Source: Owenia fusiformis
Taxonomy: Eukaryota > Annelida > Polychaeta > Sabellida > Oweniidae
Direction: 5' to 3'
Assembly: GCA_903813345.2 (NCBI GenBank)
Contig: CAIIXF020000012.1
Location: 28,470,684-28,534,683 of the forward strand
DNA: 64,000 nucleotides
In this document: positions 24,901-35,400 of the stretch, in pieces
Numbering within the stretch: the first letter of the stretch is position 1
How the letters are laid out: each line of letters begins with the position of its first letter
Notes under the pieces: model-generated
Databases searched by the model: none
Told to the model about the DNA's origin: nothing
The model's input: the letters and a program-made list of their open reading frames with translations, nothing else
Translations under genes and position numbers: made by a program

Positions 24901-25637
24901 CCTTTCAATGACATTGATAAAAACTTGATATATAAATCTTGACAGATCGGAAATATTTTTTGATAATTTATTGTAAGCTTTGATCAGTTGATGTGGTCAA
25001 TTTGAGCTGTTGTTGGTGTCAAATGAAAGATAAGTTTCTTATCAATGTATTGGGCATACTATGAAATTTAAATGTAAATCTTTATTTTGCCCAAAAATGT
25101 TAAAAATTCACAAAGTGGGCCTTTAAGTAATCAATGTCAAATTTAATTTTTAGATTTGGCCAAACCTGTATGGACTTCATCACGATGAGCGGTTCTTTCC
25201 AGATCCCTACGCGTTTAAACCCGAGAGATTCCTGGACTCAAAAGGTGAAGTGATACCAGCGGATGAGAGAAAATAGTGAGTGATCAGATGTTTAAATTTT
25301 AGTTTGTTTAAATGTCCATTTGTTATTTTACTTAATCTAATTAAGGGATTAAATACATCATCTGAGGTTTTAAAAATAACAGTTAAAGCAATTATGTATG
25401 TTCCTGGGCCTATAATTTGTACTTTGCAGTTTAATGCCATTTGGGGCTGGCAAAAGAGTATGTATTGGAGAACAGCTGGCCAGGATTCGAATGTTCCTAT
25501 TCATGACCACCTTGCTTCAGCGCTACACACTGTGCCCTGAGCGGGAAGGATGCCCTCCAAACTACGACTCGCGCAAGTCAGTACTTGGAATAGTAATGCA
25601 GATGCATCCCTACAAGATAAAGACAGTCAAGAGATAA
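18928..25637 (+). CDS. Cytochrome P450, clan 2 (CYP1/CYP2/CYP17-like), complete, seven exons
   Basis: Exons: 18928-19271, 20184-20379, 22668-22877, 23126-23346, 24208-24361, 25154-25275, 25430-25637, all with AG/GT borders and consistent phase, giving 484 residues (normal P450 length). The N-terminus is a membrane anchor (residues 1-18) followed by the proline hinge [13 protein letters not shown], so this is an ER-bound monooxygenase using NADPH-P450 reductase. Visible motifs are the I-helix IAGTMTTT (about 286-293), K-helix ESMR (343-346), FKPERF (396-401) and heme loop [12 protein letters not shown] with ligand Cys427. PWLRNLPNK resembles the CYP1/CYP17 branch. The I-helix lacks the usual Asp/Glu before Thr (Met instead), which may alter proton delivery. 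Introns 1 and 2 hold repeats. Substrate cannot be told. Confidence 0.92.
19440..20120 (+). repeat. GCGGGCAGATATA-family repeat in P450 intron 1
   Basis: The most complete copy of the family. The left half has TTTTCATCAGCGGGCAGATA and AGTATATCTGCCCGCT; the right half has CTTCCCTCGGGACCTACGGC and TTGGCCTCGGGATAATCC. Several internal segments are self-complementary. Compare 4190-5480 (split), 11870-12235 and 12890-13060. Confidence 0.7.
20700..20810. repeat. Near-perfect 111-bp hairpin in P450 intron 2
   Basis: The arms GGTTTTGGATACAGGGTTTA and its inverted copy (TAAACACTGTATCCAAAACC) continue inward through AAATATGTGTATCTC to a CGAGGGACCGCAGGGACCGA centre. Pairing may extend outward to ATGTAC on each side. 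A decayed fragment (GGTTTTAGATACAGGGTTTA) recurs at about 48538-48575. Confidence 0.75.
20840..22405. repeat. Outer inverted repeat pair enclosing a TA-flanked element
   Basis: An 80-base segment at 20840-20922 (TTGAGTGGGTTTGGGGTAGA ... TACTGTAAAAGCACAAT) is inverted at 22323-22405. A partial third copy, in the orientation of the right-hand one, is at 21143-21178. Between them lie AT-rich CTTAAATTTAAATTTTT stretches and a GCGGGACATATAC-type fragment (21050-21150). Confidence 0.65.
21203..22318. mobile_element. DNA transposon with about 280-bp terminal inverted repeats
   Basis: The ends TAGTAGCCCGGACAGAATTG and its inverse are flanked by TA on both sides (21201-21202, 22319-22320). The arms pair from 21203 to about 21490 and from about 22030 to 22318. 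The middle (about 21500-22000) holds a decayed frame, [20 protein letters not shown], of unknown origin; no DDE motif is visible. The TA target duplication fits the Tc1/mariner/pogo superfamily, but the long arms are unusual, so the class is open. Confidence 0.65.
22905..23055 (+). repeat. Dispersed repeat shared with 58285-58425
   Basis: Located in P450 intron 3. Both copies share CCGCCATTACTACG, CCGTTATGACGTCAC, CGTATTACCAGG, GTGAAAT and CAGTTTATAGAAGG. In the second copy this segment is bracketed by inverted ATTCGAACATGA sequences, suggesting it is the middle of a small DNA element. Confidence 0.6.
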
Positions 25638-27511
25638 TGCATGTACACTTTATTACAAAATATGAACACAGCTCTCAATTTTGACAGAAAATGAAAATTT
25701 TGAGAAGAATGAATATATCAATGAAAAATGAAGAATCAAGTTACATAAATCTGAGACTATAGATTCCAAGTAGATTATCGGACCTGTATTTTATAAGAAA
25801 TTAAAATAGAAAATAAAAATATCAAATATAAATATATTGAAAAAACTGAAGAATCTACAAATGATATAAAACTAGGAGTAGACCTGAAACTAGATTCCGA
25901 GTAGGTTATTGGATCTGTGTTATATCTAAAAATATGAAGCTAGATATATCAAGAACATTTATATAATCAAGCATTTTGCATTTTGTGCAACTGCCTTGCC
26001 AAGAAATTTATTCAGACGTGCAAAATTCTTTAATCCTGCATATCTAAATTTATGCACGATTTAAATCAGTTGCATCCCAATGTTAAGTCAATGGCATCCT
26101 CGCTGAAATCCTCATTTTCTCAGAAGAAGTCAAGTTGATCGAGTCTCAGGAAGTAGATTCTTGTGGGGGAGTATTGGTAGAATCCATTTTCAATAGTAAG
26201 AATAAGGATTTTTACATTTGCCCATTTTGTTATAACAGTGAGATCTTCCCTGTTTTAAAAATTCCCAAATGATGAGGTAATTCTTGGTGAAGTAGTTCTA
26301 GGGGTTTAATCACTAAAAATACAATGGATATAGGCTAGTTTCAATATTTATTTCTAGTTGCATTTATATATGTTTATAAATATCTATTCGAACAAAATAA
26401 GTGGAGTTCCATTCTATTATACATGTCATAATCATGCCTGGTGATCGGATAAATGAACGGAGCGGAGCAGGTGATTTCTGCAATAAAATTGCAACAAATC
26501 TGGAAAAAGATTTCAAGAGAAAGTTCACTTTTGAATTGCTAAATGAATGGGAGCACGGTGTGGTTAAATAGGTCTTCAAGGGTTTTTGAACTGATATACT
26601 TCTTAGATATGAGATCTATTAAAAGAAGGCGCAACGTCACCTTGGAGTATCTACCCTAAACGTCCTCTTTTTAGAACTCAATATCCATCCTATCTTCGAC
26701 AATAGCACCCATATCTTCGTTCACATTCAGCTCAGGGCTGTTTCCACTGAAATGAACTATACTTTTGGCCAAACACTATAAGTTTTGAAATGCCTGTAAC
26801 TTTTTACCATTTGTGAGTTGAACAATGATACTCTACAAATCGAAGTATCTTTGGATTTAAGCTTTAAAATAATATATGACACATACTATGGAGACATTGG
26901 TATATGTTTGCCTAGTGGGTCCATACTTTCGGGACTCCCTGCATATTAACGAAAAATGAAGAATCTACAAATGATATAAAACTAGGACTAGATCTGGGAC
27001 TAGATTTCAATTAGGTTCTTGGACCTGTATTATATCCAAAAATATTGCATGAAACTACTGTATACTCATAGAAATGTTAATCGTTCTTCTTGTAAGAGTT
27101 GAGTAAAATTATTATGGACTAAAACTCTAACACTGGAAAGCAGAAAACAGGGTGTCCGGAAAGTAAAGATACAAATGCACTATATAGGCCTAATTCCAAA
27201 AAGTTTACCTGTTGTGACAGTGATATGAAATTGTTACAGATTGTAGAATGACATAAGGCCTGTAACAATTTATCCTGCAACTGTCATGACATATAATTTC
27301 TAAATTTCCTGCTCATATCATCTTGGCACTCCATCATCTGTTTCTATTAGGCCTATACATCAAATTATGTACCACAACAGCATAAGGATTAGTACTGCAT
27401 CTTGACCAGAGATACAAATACCTGACAAAACTGGCTGCTGTCAACCTCTCAGATTGCTTTTTATTTCCTTTTAATCCAAGGACCTTTTTCTAATCACTTA
27501 TATAATATTTC
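25638..27511. other. P450 3' flank with dispersed short repeats
   Basis: The segment GAAGAATCTACAAATGATAT ... AGATT..GTAGGTT recurs at about 25718, 25838 and 26950. A candidate AATAAA lies at 25812-25817. Single mariner-like termini (AGTCCCGAAAGTATGG reversed near 26930, and CAGGGTGTCCGGAAAGTAAA at about 27149) have no visible partners. No gene was found. Confidence 0.45.
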
Positions 27512-27836
27512 TTTTTACTCGTTATATACGCTTAAAAGATACAGCCTACAACAGACACATCCGTAAAAAATGTACAGCTCCTGGGCCACCACGGGGGCTT
27601 CCCGTTCTTGGAAACCTTTTCCAGGTGTTTGACAAACAGGTGTTCCTAAAACTGTGTGATTGGCAAAAGGAGTTCGGAGATGTCTACAAATTGAATCTGT
27701 TTACCGAAGAAGTTGTTGTGGTGAATGGAGATGCCATTTATGATGTCTTAGTTACGAGCGGGGATGATTATGGTGGGTGAGTCCAGGCAGCACGCATTAA
27801 AATCTACTCCAATGGCTTTAGAAATATTGGTTTTAG
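27512..27836 (+). pseudogene. Decayed duplicate of P450 exon 1
   Basis: About 90% of exon 1 of the upstream P450 is repeated almost identically, from TTTTACTCGTTATATACGC to GGTTTTAGGTAAG, including the intron-1 donor and a few intron bases. The copy lacks the start codon and anchor, has an indel beside the proline hinge, and carries an in-frame TGA at 27778-27780 where the parent has CGA. No downstream P450 exon follows before SART3. It is probably a partial tandem gene duplication, recent judging by the high identity. Confidence 0.85.
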
Positions 27837-28544
27837 GTAAGCACACTACCCCGGCAATGGATAAAAGGAGTTAAAAGGATTTGTCAAGTGTCATCATAAT
27901 TTATCAACATCATCGGTATACATGATGATATCCCCATATCAAGTCAATGGAGCCGAAGAAATTTTTTTTAAATATATACAAAGAGGATTGGAAGCCAGAG
28001 TTTCGACTCTATTTTCTTTACTGCGATATTGCTGATCGTGCCTGTATATTTCTTCTATTTTATTACATGTATTAATTTGCATGGCGAAACTTTTGGAAAA
28101 TTACATTCATTAAGTTATTGAGCGGTTGAGCCTATATAATATCCAAAATACATTGAAACTAAGCCAATGTGAAAACATTTTCAAAAGTCCAAATGTATTC
28201 ATCGGTTAGGTAAAGATAATTAATTTGTATTACTTTCCTCAAATCACTAACCAAAATAACTTACTTTTTCGAGCTTTCGGTAGCAGCTACTACATTTGTC
28301 AAAATCCGCCATCGCTGAACATATAGTTTCCAAAACGCATAGGATTAACTGGGAGCACAAAATTCTAGATAGAGAACCCCATTACTTCAAACGGAAAGTA
28401 GCCTAAAGGAAGCACTTCATATTCATACGCAAGCCACAACTTAATTAGCTTAACAGGGACTCTGGATTTAACCATTCTTATTTATATCTGTTCAAATAAA
28501 ACTGTTTTTAAACTCAGCTATCATCGTGTCGTGTTACGAACAAT

Positions 28545-28690
28545 CAGTGGCGGATTCAACGGTGTGATCGTTGGTCGATTCATTCTTGAGGAGTCGGGGT
28601 AGTGATCAGTAGTTCATTCGACGATGTGATCCAAAAACAACTAAATAATTTAAAATCAAAAACATTGATTGCCCCCTGGATTCGCCAGTG
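28545..28690. mobile_element. Short hAT-like MITE
   Basis: Inverted ends CAGTGGCGGATTCA and CTGGATTCGCCAGTG bound 146 bp. No clear target duplication. Same terminus family as 16883-17135. Confidence 0.55.
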
Positions 28691-28757
28691 AATCATGCAG
28701 TCATGAGGGTAGCCTAAGCCCCGATTACCATAACCTGGGGGAATACTATTTATTTCA

Positions 28758-28855
28758 GGCCATAACTGTTTAATTTCGCACCAGGAACTCTTTCAAATGA
28801 TTACCATACAGCCATAACTATTTAAATTTCGCGCCAGGAATTCTTTCAAGTCTCG
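28758..28855 (+). repeat. 52-bp tandem duplication upstream of SART3
   Basis: GCCATAACT.TTTAA.TTTCGC.CCAGGAA.TCTTTCAA is present twice with a 52-base period, about 550 bases before the SART3 start codon. Confidence 0.6.
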
Positions 28856-29230
28856 TGTAAACTCACGTTTAGTTTCAAATCGCGGGAGAATTACTAAATC
28901 TGAAAATTCAAACATGTGAAATTTCTGTGTTTATTGCCTATACATGCTGTAGTAAACGTTAATAATACATCATAATTGATTGGTAAGTAGATTATGGTGA
29001 CAATATAACTGTTTATGTGGTAGAATTATTACATCTCACTTCAGACAAGGTACATCAATGACATCTTGTAAAACGTATTTTTTTCGATTTTTTCAATTTT
29101 CACACAATTTCAGAAATTCAGGCCTATGTGATTGTCTCTGTGGTTTCCAACTGTGTTAGTGCGGAAATATGTGTCAGTCACAATCAATATAGTATGTTAG
29201 CTTAGATCGTGGACCTTTTTCCTCTCAGAT

Positions 29231-29385
29231 GAAAGCCTATACAAATAATTTAGCTTTCTTCACCTTTTTCCATTTTCTCAGGATTCAAGGTTTATAACCA
29301 ACATAGAAAGCTTATACAAATAATTTCACTTTCCTCACCTTTTTCCATTTTCTCAGCATTCAAGGTTTATAACCAACATAGAACG
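29231..29385 (+). repeat. 75-bp tandem duplication in the probable SART3 leader
   Basis: Two 75-base units share TATACAAATAATTT, CACCTTTTTCCATTTTCTCAG and ATTCAAGGTTTATAACCAAC. Each unit contains a pyrimidine tract plus TTTTCTCAG, so each could serve as a splice acceptor. The second copy ends about 20 bases before the SART3 initiator. Confidence 0.65.
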
Positions 29386-29406
29386 TGTTACTCAATAAGT
29401 GTGAAG

Positions 29407-32400
29407 ATGACTGAACGTGATGTTGAGATGGAAGAAAATGAAGATGGAGACATAAGTGGGGAAAGTGATGCAGGAAGTGAACCAAATGACATGTCTGAAG
29501 ATGACAATGACTCTGGAGAAGATGACGATGACAAACATTCGCTAAAGATACAAGAACTTGAAGCACAAGTAGGTTTATTAAAATGGTGACAGTTAATAAA
29601 ATAGAAGTTAACGTTTTGTCAATACTCCTGGCCATTGGGTTGTTTCGGGGATGAACTTTATCATTTTGAGCGTAATGAAAGATTATAGAATGATGAACAA
29701 ATGGGGCAAATCTTGTGTAGAAATACTTACGATAAATGTGTCATTTTAAAGATTTTTCATTGAATTGCTTCGATCGGAGCCGGCGATATGATTTTGGAAA
29801 GGATTCTAAATGAAGAACGTGACGTCACTTCCGAATCATAGCATTCAAAAAAAGTAGCATTTTAATTACGTTCACCTTTTATAATTAGACAGTGGTCAAG
29901 CGGTAGAATGCTCGCTAAGCACGCGGGAGGTCCGGGTTCGAACCCCGCACATGCCTTTTTATTTTTTTAACTAAATGATTGTTCTTTGATATTACACAGA
30001 AAAAAACAATTTTTATTTACATAAACTTTATATTAGAGCTTGAAAATGTAAAAACAATATATGTCAACATATTGCGTTTTGGAGCGATGTGCAGGTTTAA
30101 GTAAATTATTTTGCCTATATTAGCAAAACATCTGCTTCATTTGTGTATTTAACCCTTTAGATAAAAGTCTAAGGCATCTAGAGGCGAATATGTATCAGAA
30201 GGAACTCTCTATAGTGCTGTCCCTAGGTCTGATTTCGTTACTTGGCTTGGAAAAAAGGTTTGTGGGTATCATTTTGTTCCAGACACTCTCTAGAATAAAT
30301 TCATCTTGGGTGGAGTAAAAATGTGTGGTAAACGAATTTGCTATGGGCAGTTAAAGAGGCGCCATCTATTCATTTTCAAACAGGGGGTAGGGGTATAAAA
30401 TAATTTTTTAACACATTTTACTATTAAAATGACATTGAAATACTAATAAAATCTTATCAAAAACATTATTTACAATCAGTATGAATTTTCTTGTGTGGAT
30501 TAGGGTGAAAATAAGGGCATATCTTGAAATTCACTACAGGGGCGCCACCTATTTTGGTACTCCTACCACGTGTAATAACTTATTTTAGATTCGTTAAGGT
30601 ACGAAATGTACTGAAAAAAATCATTCTGAAGGACCTATATATGTTCATACCACATACTTAAAATTAGATCAATAGCTTATGTACCGGCGGAGAAAAAAAT
30701 TATTGAAATTTAAAATTGTGGTATCATGCAGGATAGGGGTGACCATATCTCACATTATTAACTTCCAAAATATGGAGCATATGTATCTCAAATGTGCTCA
30801 AAATGTTGTATGTACTCTTGCTTTGTCATAATATTACTAATAAGAAGTAGAAAAATGATTGTACATTTTAGAAATTATTAATTCTCATTTTGGCTTCTGA
30901 CGTCCCAGGGGTGACCATATCTCACCTTTATAACTTCCAAAATATGGAGCATATGTATCTCAAATGTACTCAAAATGGTGTATGTACTCTTGCTTTGTCA
31001 TAATATTAGTAATAAGAAGTAAGAAAATGATTGTACATTTAAAAAAATATTAATTCTCATTTTGGCTTCTGACGTCCCAGGGGTGACCATATGTCACCTT
31101 AATAACTTCCAAAATATTGAGCATATGTATCTCAAATGTGCTCAAAATGGTGTATGTACTCTTGCTTTGTCATAATATTAGTAATAAGAAGTAGAAAAAT
31201 GATTGTACATTTAAAAAAATATTAATTCTCATTTTGGCTTCTGACGTCCCAGGGGTGACCATATGTCACCTTAATAACTTCCAAAATATTGAGCATATGT
31301 ATCTCAAATGTGCTCAAAATGGTGTATGTACTCTTGCTTTGTCATAATATTAGTAATAAGAAGTAGAAAAATGATTGTACATTTTAGAAATTATTAATTC
31401 TCATTTTGGCTTCTGACGTCCTAGGGGTGACCATATCTCACCTTAATAACTTCCAAAATATGGAGCATATGTATCTCAAATGTACTCAAAATGGTGTATG
31501 TACTCTTGCTTTGTCATAATATTATACTAATAAGATGTAGGAATATGATTATACATTTAAAAACTTTAATTTTAGCTTCTTACGTTCCTGGGTAATCATA
31601 TCGCAACATATAATAATAATAACTAGACATGTAAATTGAACAAGTTCAATTTAAGACTCCAGATTTAATACTTTTTTTAAGCTGAGTCATCCAAATACTT
31701 GTAAGCTGAGTCATTCAGAATAAGCTGAGTCAGCTAGAATATAGACATTTAGACAACTCTTAAGAATGTTATCTTCGACTCCATTGGCTTAACATGGGGA
31801 TATCATCATATCGACTTTTCGAGACTTCAAACCGCTATATCTATCTAATCAGAAGTTGGATCGAAATTTGGTTTAAAGATTCTGATTCCTGAGAAAATTC
31901 TACCCTTAATTCATAACTCATACGTTAAATTTGGAGAAACTTTCATGTTGACCTACTTTTCGGACACTATATCTCAAAAGTGGGTCAAAATACTTTCTGA
32001 CGGCAAAAGGCTAACACTATTAGCACACTCTTTGCTACATGTATACAAAATTTTGAAGCAAATAATTAAAGTGTAGTGTCAGAATCGCAAAAATAAGTTA
32101 AAACTATAAATTTGAACCAGATTTTGACCTAGGCATTTTGGTGACCAAATTGTGAAGCTAGCTAGCTTTTGAGGTCCCTTTCTTTGATAGGCTTTCATTA
32201 TGTGAAGCTGTACTCAGTCTTTATCTCGTATTTTACACTTCAAAAAAATCTTTTTTCCCATTGCCATAACATGGGGCACCAAATTTAGCGATTTTTGAGC
32301 TTTCAAAACGACATAAATTCCAAACCAAAAGTCGGATTGAAATTTGGTTTGCAGATTTGGATTCCTGAGAAAATTCTACCCTCAATTCATAACTCATACG

Positions 32401-35400
32401 TTAAATTCGGAGAACTTTTTAGTTTGACCTACTTTTCGGACACCATATCTCAAAAGTGGGTCAAAATACTTTCTGACGGCAAAAGGCTTACACTATTAGC
32501 ACACTTTTGGCTACCTGTATACAAAATTTTGAAGAAAATTATTAAAGTGTAGTGTCGGAATCGTAAAAATAAGGAAAAACAATAAATTTGACCTAGATTT
32601 TGACCTAGGCATTTTGATGTCCAAATTTTGAAGCTAGGTAGCTTTTGAGGCCCCCTTCTTTTATGGGCATTCATTATGTTAAGCTGTACTCAGTCTATAT
32701 CTTGTATTTTACACTTCGAAAAAGTCTTTTTTCCCATTGGCTTAACATGGGCACCAAATTTAGCAATTTCGAAACGCTATAGCTTCCGAACCGGAAGTCA
32801 GATCGAAATTTAGTTTGCAGATTTGGATTCCTGAGGAAATTTTACACTTATTTCATAACTCATACGTTGAATTTGGAGAACTTTTTCGTTTGACCTACTT
32901 TCCGGACGCAATATCTCAAAATCGGTAAAAGTAATCAAAAAACTGATTACTCACAGTCGAAATTTCTTTTTCTTGGCTACACGTTAAAAAAAAAATTTTG
33001 AAAAAATATTGAAAAATGACAGAGATAATTGACAAAATGATAATTTGACCTAGATTTTGACCTTTGACCTAGATAAAAATTTGACCTAATTTCCCAGAAA
33101 CTAGGTCTCATTACCTATTTAACCATGTAAGCAGATTTCAGAAAGTCCCTCTAGTTGCTGAGAAAACGCGGAAAGAAAGAATAACTAGAGATCAAGATTG
33201 CAAGCAATCTTACGGAGGCCCGTAGGTGTTTTGGCCTTATATGGTCAACCAATGGTCAAAAGATGGTTATTAAGTCAGTTTCTAAGTCAGCTAGTTACTA
33301 AGTAGTTATTGACTACGTAAGTTACTAAGTTAGTAACTTTAAGTATATTACTAAGTAAGTTATGAAGTTGGTTACATGGTTTCTTCCAAGGTCAACCAAA
33401 GGTCAAAACCAAAGTCAGATTTGAACTCCTGATAATTTGTAGATGGTTTTTAAAAAAAAGTTTGGTCAATTTAGAGCAAGTTGAAATTTGACCTTAGAAA
33501 TTCCGAAATTTGACTTTTTTAAGTTTTTGAGCTCTAATATCTCAAAACTGGTGCAAAATTTGAATAGATAATCAATAACTAACATGTGTATAACCTTAAG
33601 AGGAATCTATATTCTGACTTTCATTAAAAAATATTGATTTGTAGTCACCAATTATGAGAAACTTAGAAAACACAGTTTGTGATTAAGCTTGATGACCTTG
33701 ACCTTTGACCTTGCAAATTTTACTTTTTAAGGCCTCAGTAGGTCTTTTTTGAATAAATATACCTAAATTTAAACCCAGAAAATCGATTTGAAAAATCTAC
33801 TTTTTTTACACTTTGGAGGTCACTGAAGGTCAACCAAAGGTCAAAGGTCAAAAGTAAGGTCAGATTTGGAATCCTGAGAACTTGTAGATGATTTTTAAAA
33901 AAAGTTTGGTCAATTTAGTTCAAGTTGAAATTTGACCTTGAAAAATTTCGAAATTTGACCTTTTTTCAGTTTTTGAGTTCTAATATCTCAAAACTGGAGC
34001 AAAATTTTAATAAATAGTCAATTGCTAATATGTTTAGAACCTTTAGAGGAATATATATCCTGACTTTCATTAATATATAATGATTTGTAGTCACAAACTT
34101 TGAGAAACTTAGAAAACACACTTTGTGATTTAATTCAATGACCTTGACCTTTGACCTTCAAAATTTTACTTTTTTGGACCTCTTAAGGTCTTTTGTGATT
34201 GAATGCATCTAAATTTGAATCCAGAAAATCGATTTCAAAAATCAACTTTTTTGACCTTTCGAAGGTCACTGAAGGTCAACTAAAGGTCATAGGTCAAAAC
34301 TAAGGCCAGATTTGAGTTCCTGAGATCTTGTAGATGCTTTTTAAAAAAAAGTTTGGTCAATTTAGAGCAAGTTGAAATTTGACCTTGAAAAATTTCGAAA
34401 TTTGACCTTTTTTCAGTTTTTGAGTTCTAATATCTCAAAACTGGAGCAAAATTTTAATAAATACTCAATTGCTAATATGTAAAGAACCTTTAGAGGAATA
34501 TATATTCTGACTTTCAGTAAAAAAAATTGATTTGTAGTCTCCAATTTTGAGAAACTTAGAAAACACAGTTTGTGATTTCGTTTTATGACCCTGACCTTTG
34601 ACCTTGCAAATTTTACTTTTTTAGACCTCAGAAGGTCTTTTGTGAATAAATATACCTAAATTTGAATCCAGAAAATCGATTCGAAAAATCAACTTTTTTG
34701 ACCTTTCGGAGGTCACTGAAGGTCAACCAAAGGTCAAAGGTCAAAAGTAAGGTCAGATTTGGAATCCTGAGAACTTGTAGATGAGTTTTAAAAAAAAATT
34801 TGGTCAATTTGAAGCAAGTTGACCTTTTTTGACCTTTTTTTGACCTTCAATATCTCAAAATCTAGGCAAAATTTCTGTAGACGGCAAAAGGCTAAGACTA
34901 ATAGAATACTAATATCTATCAGTATGCAAAAATTCAGCCAAAAATATTGAAATGTAGTGTCAGGATTTGAGAAACTTGAAAAAAACTTAGATTTGACCTA
35001 GATTATGACCTTTGACCTTGACCTAGATAAGAATTCCTTTCCCGCCAAGTTCAGCCAAGGTCCCTAGTATGACTATGTAAGAGCTAGTTGAAAGCTAGTT
35101 GGAAGTAGGAGAAAAGGTCCCGGGAAGAATAAATAAAGAATAATAATATCTACAAAATTAATAGGAGGCCCCTGCCGGGGGGCCTCCTAATAATAAGAAA
35201 ACTGGCAAAAGCAATAGACTCCAGATTTTCAATCTGGAGTCTAATAACTTCTAAGATATGTAACATATACGCCTCAAGTATTCTCAGAAAAGTCTTGTCT
35301 TTCATATTACTAATGAAATGTAGAAAAATGGTTGCATTTTTTTTTAAATTTTAATTTTAGCCTCTGGTGTCCCACCTTGATAACTCTCACGATATGCAAC

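Larger units (their letters stand above)
31625..35241. mobile_element. 3.6-kb insertion inside the palindromic element
   Basis: The interrupted 172-bp unit resumes exactly after it, and TAATAACT flanks both sides (31617-31624, 35242-35249), matching the single TTAATAACTTCC in intact units. The insert starts near a 9-bp hairpin (AAATTGAAC AA GTTCAATTT) and ends in a 12-bp hairpin (AGACTCCAGATT TTC AATCTGGAGTC). Inside are two tandem-repeat sets (three units of about 470 bp, four of about 445 bp) and no open frame of note. There are no terminal inverted repeats, so the transposition class is unknown. Confidence 0.65.

Noticed and set aside
26364-26579. 71-codon minus-strand frame downstream of the P450
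   Set aside because: No homology recognised and no splice or polyadenylation context.
29360-29635. 91-codon minus-strand frame over SART3 exon 1
   Set aside because: Its Leu/His-rich product is the antisense of the acidic first exon.
30736-31616. Evenly spaced repeats resembling a CRISPR array
   Set aside because: The whole 172-bp unit is repeated without unique spacers, and the genome is animal.
31625-35241. Helitron, because of a hairpin near the right end followed by CTAA
   Set aside because: The hairpin overlaps the would-be CTRR end, there is no TC start, and an 8-bp duplication is present where Helitrons make none.
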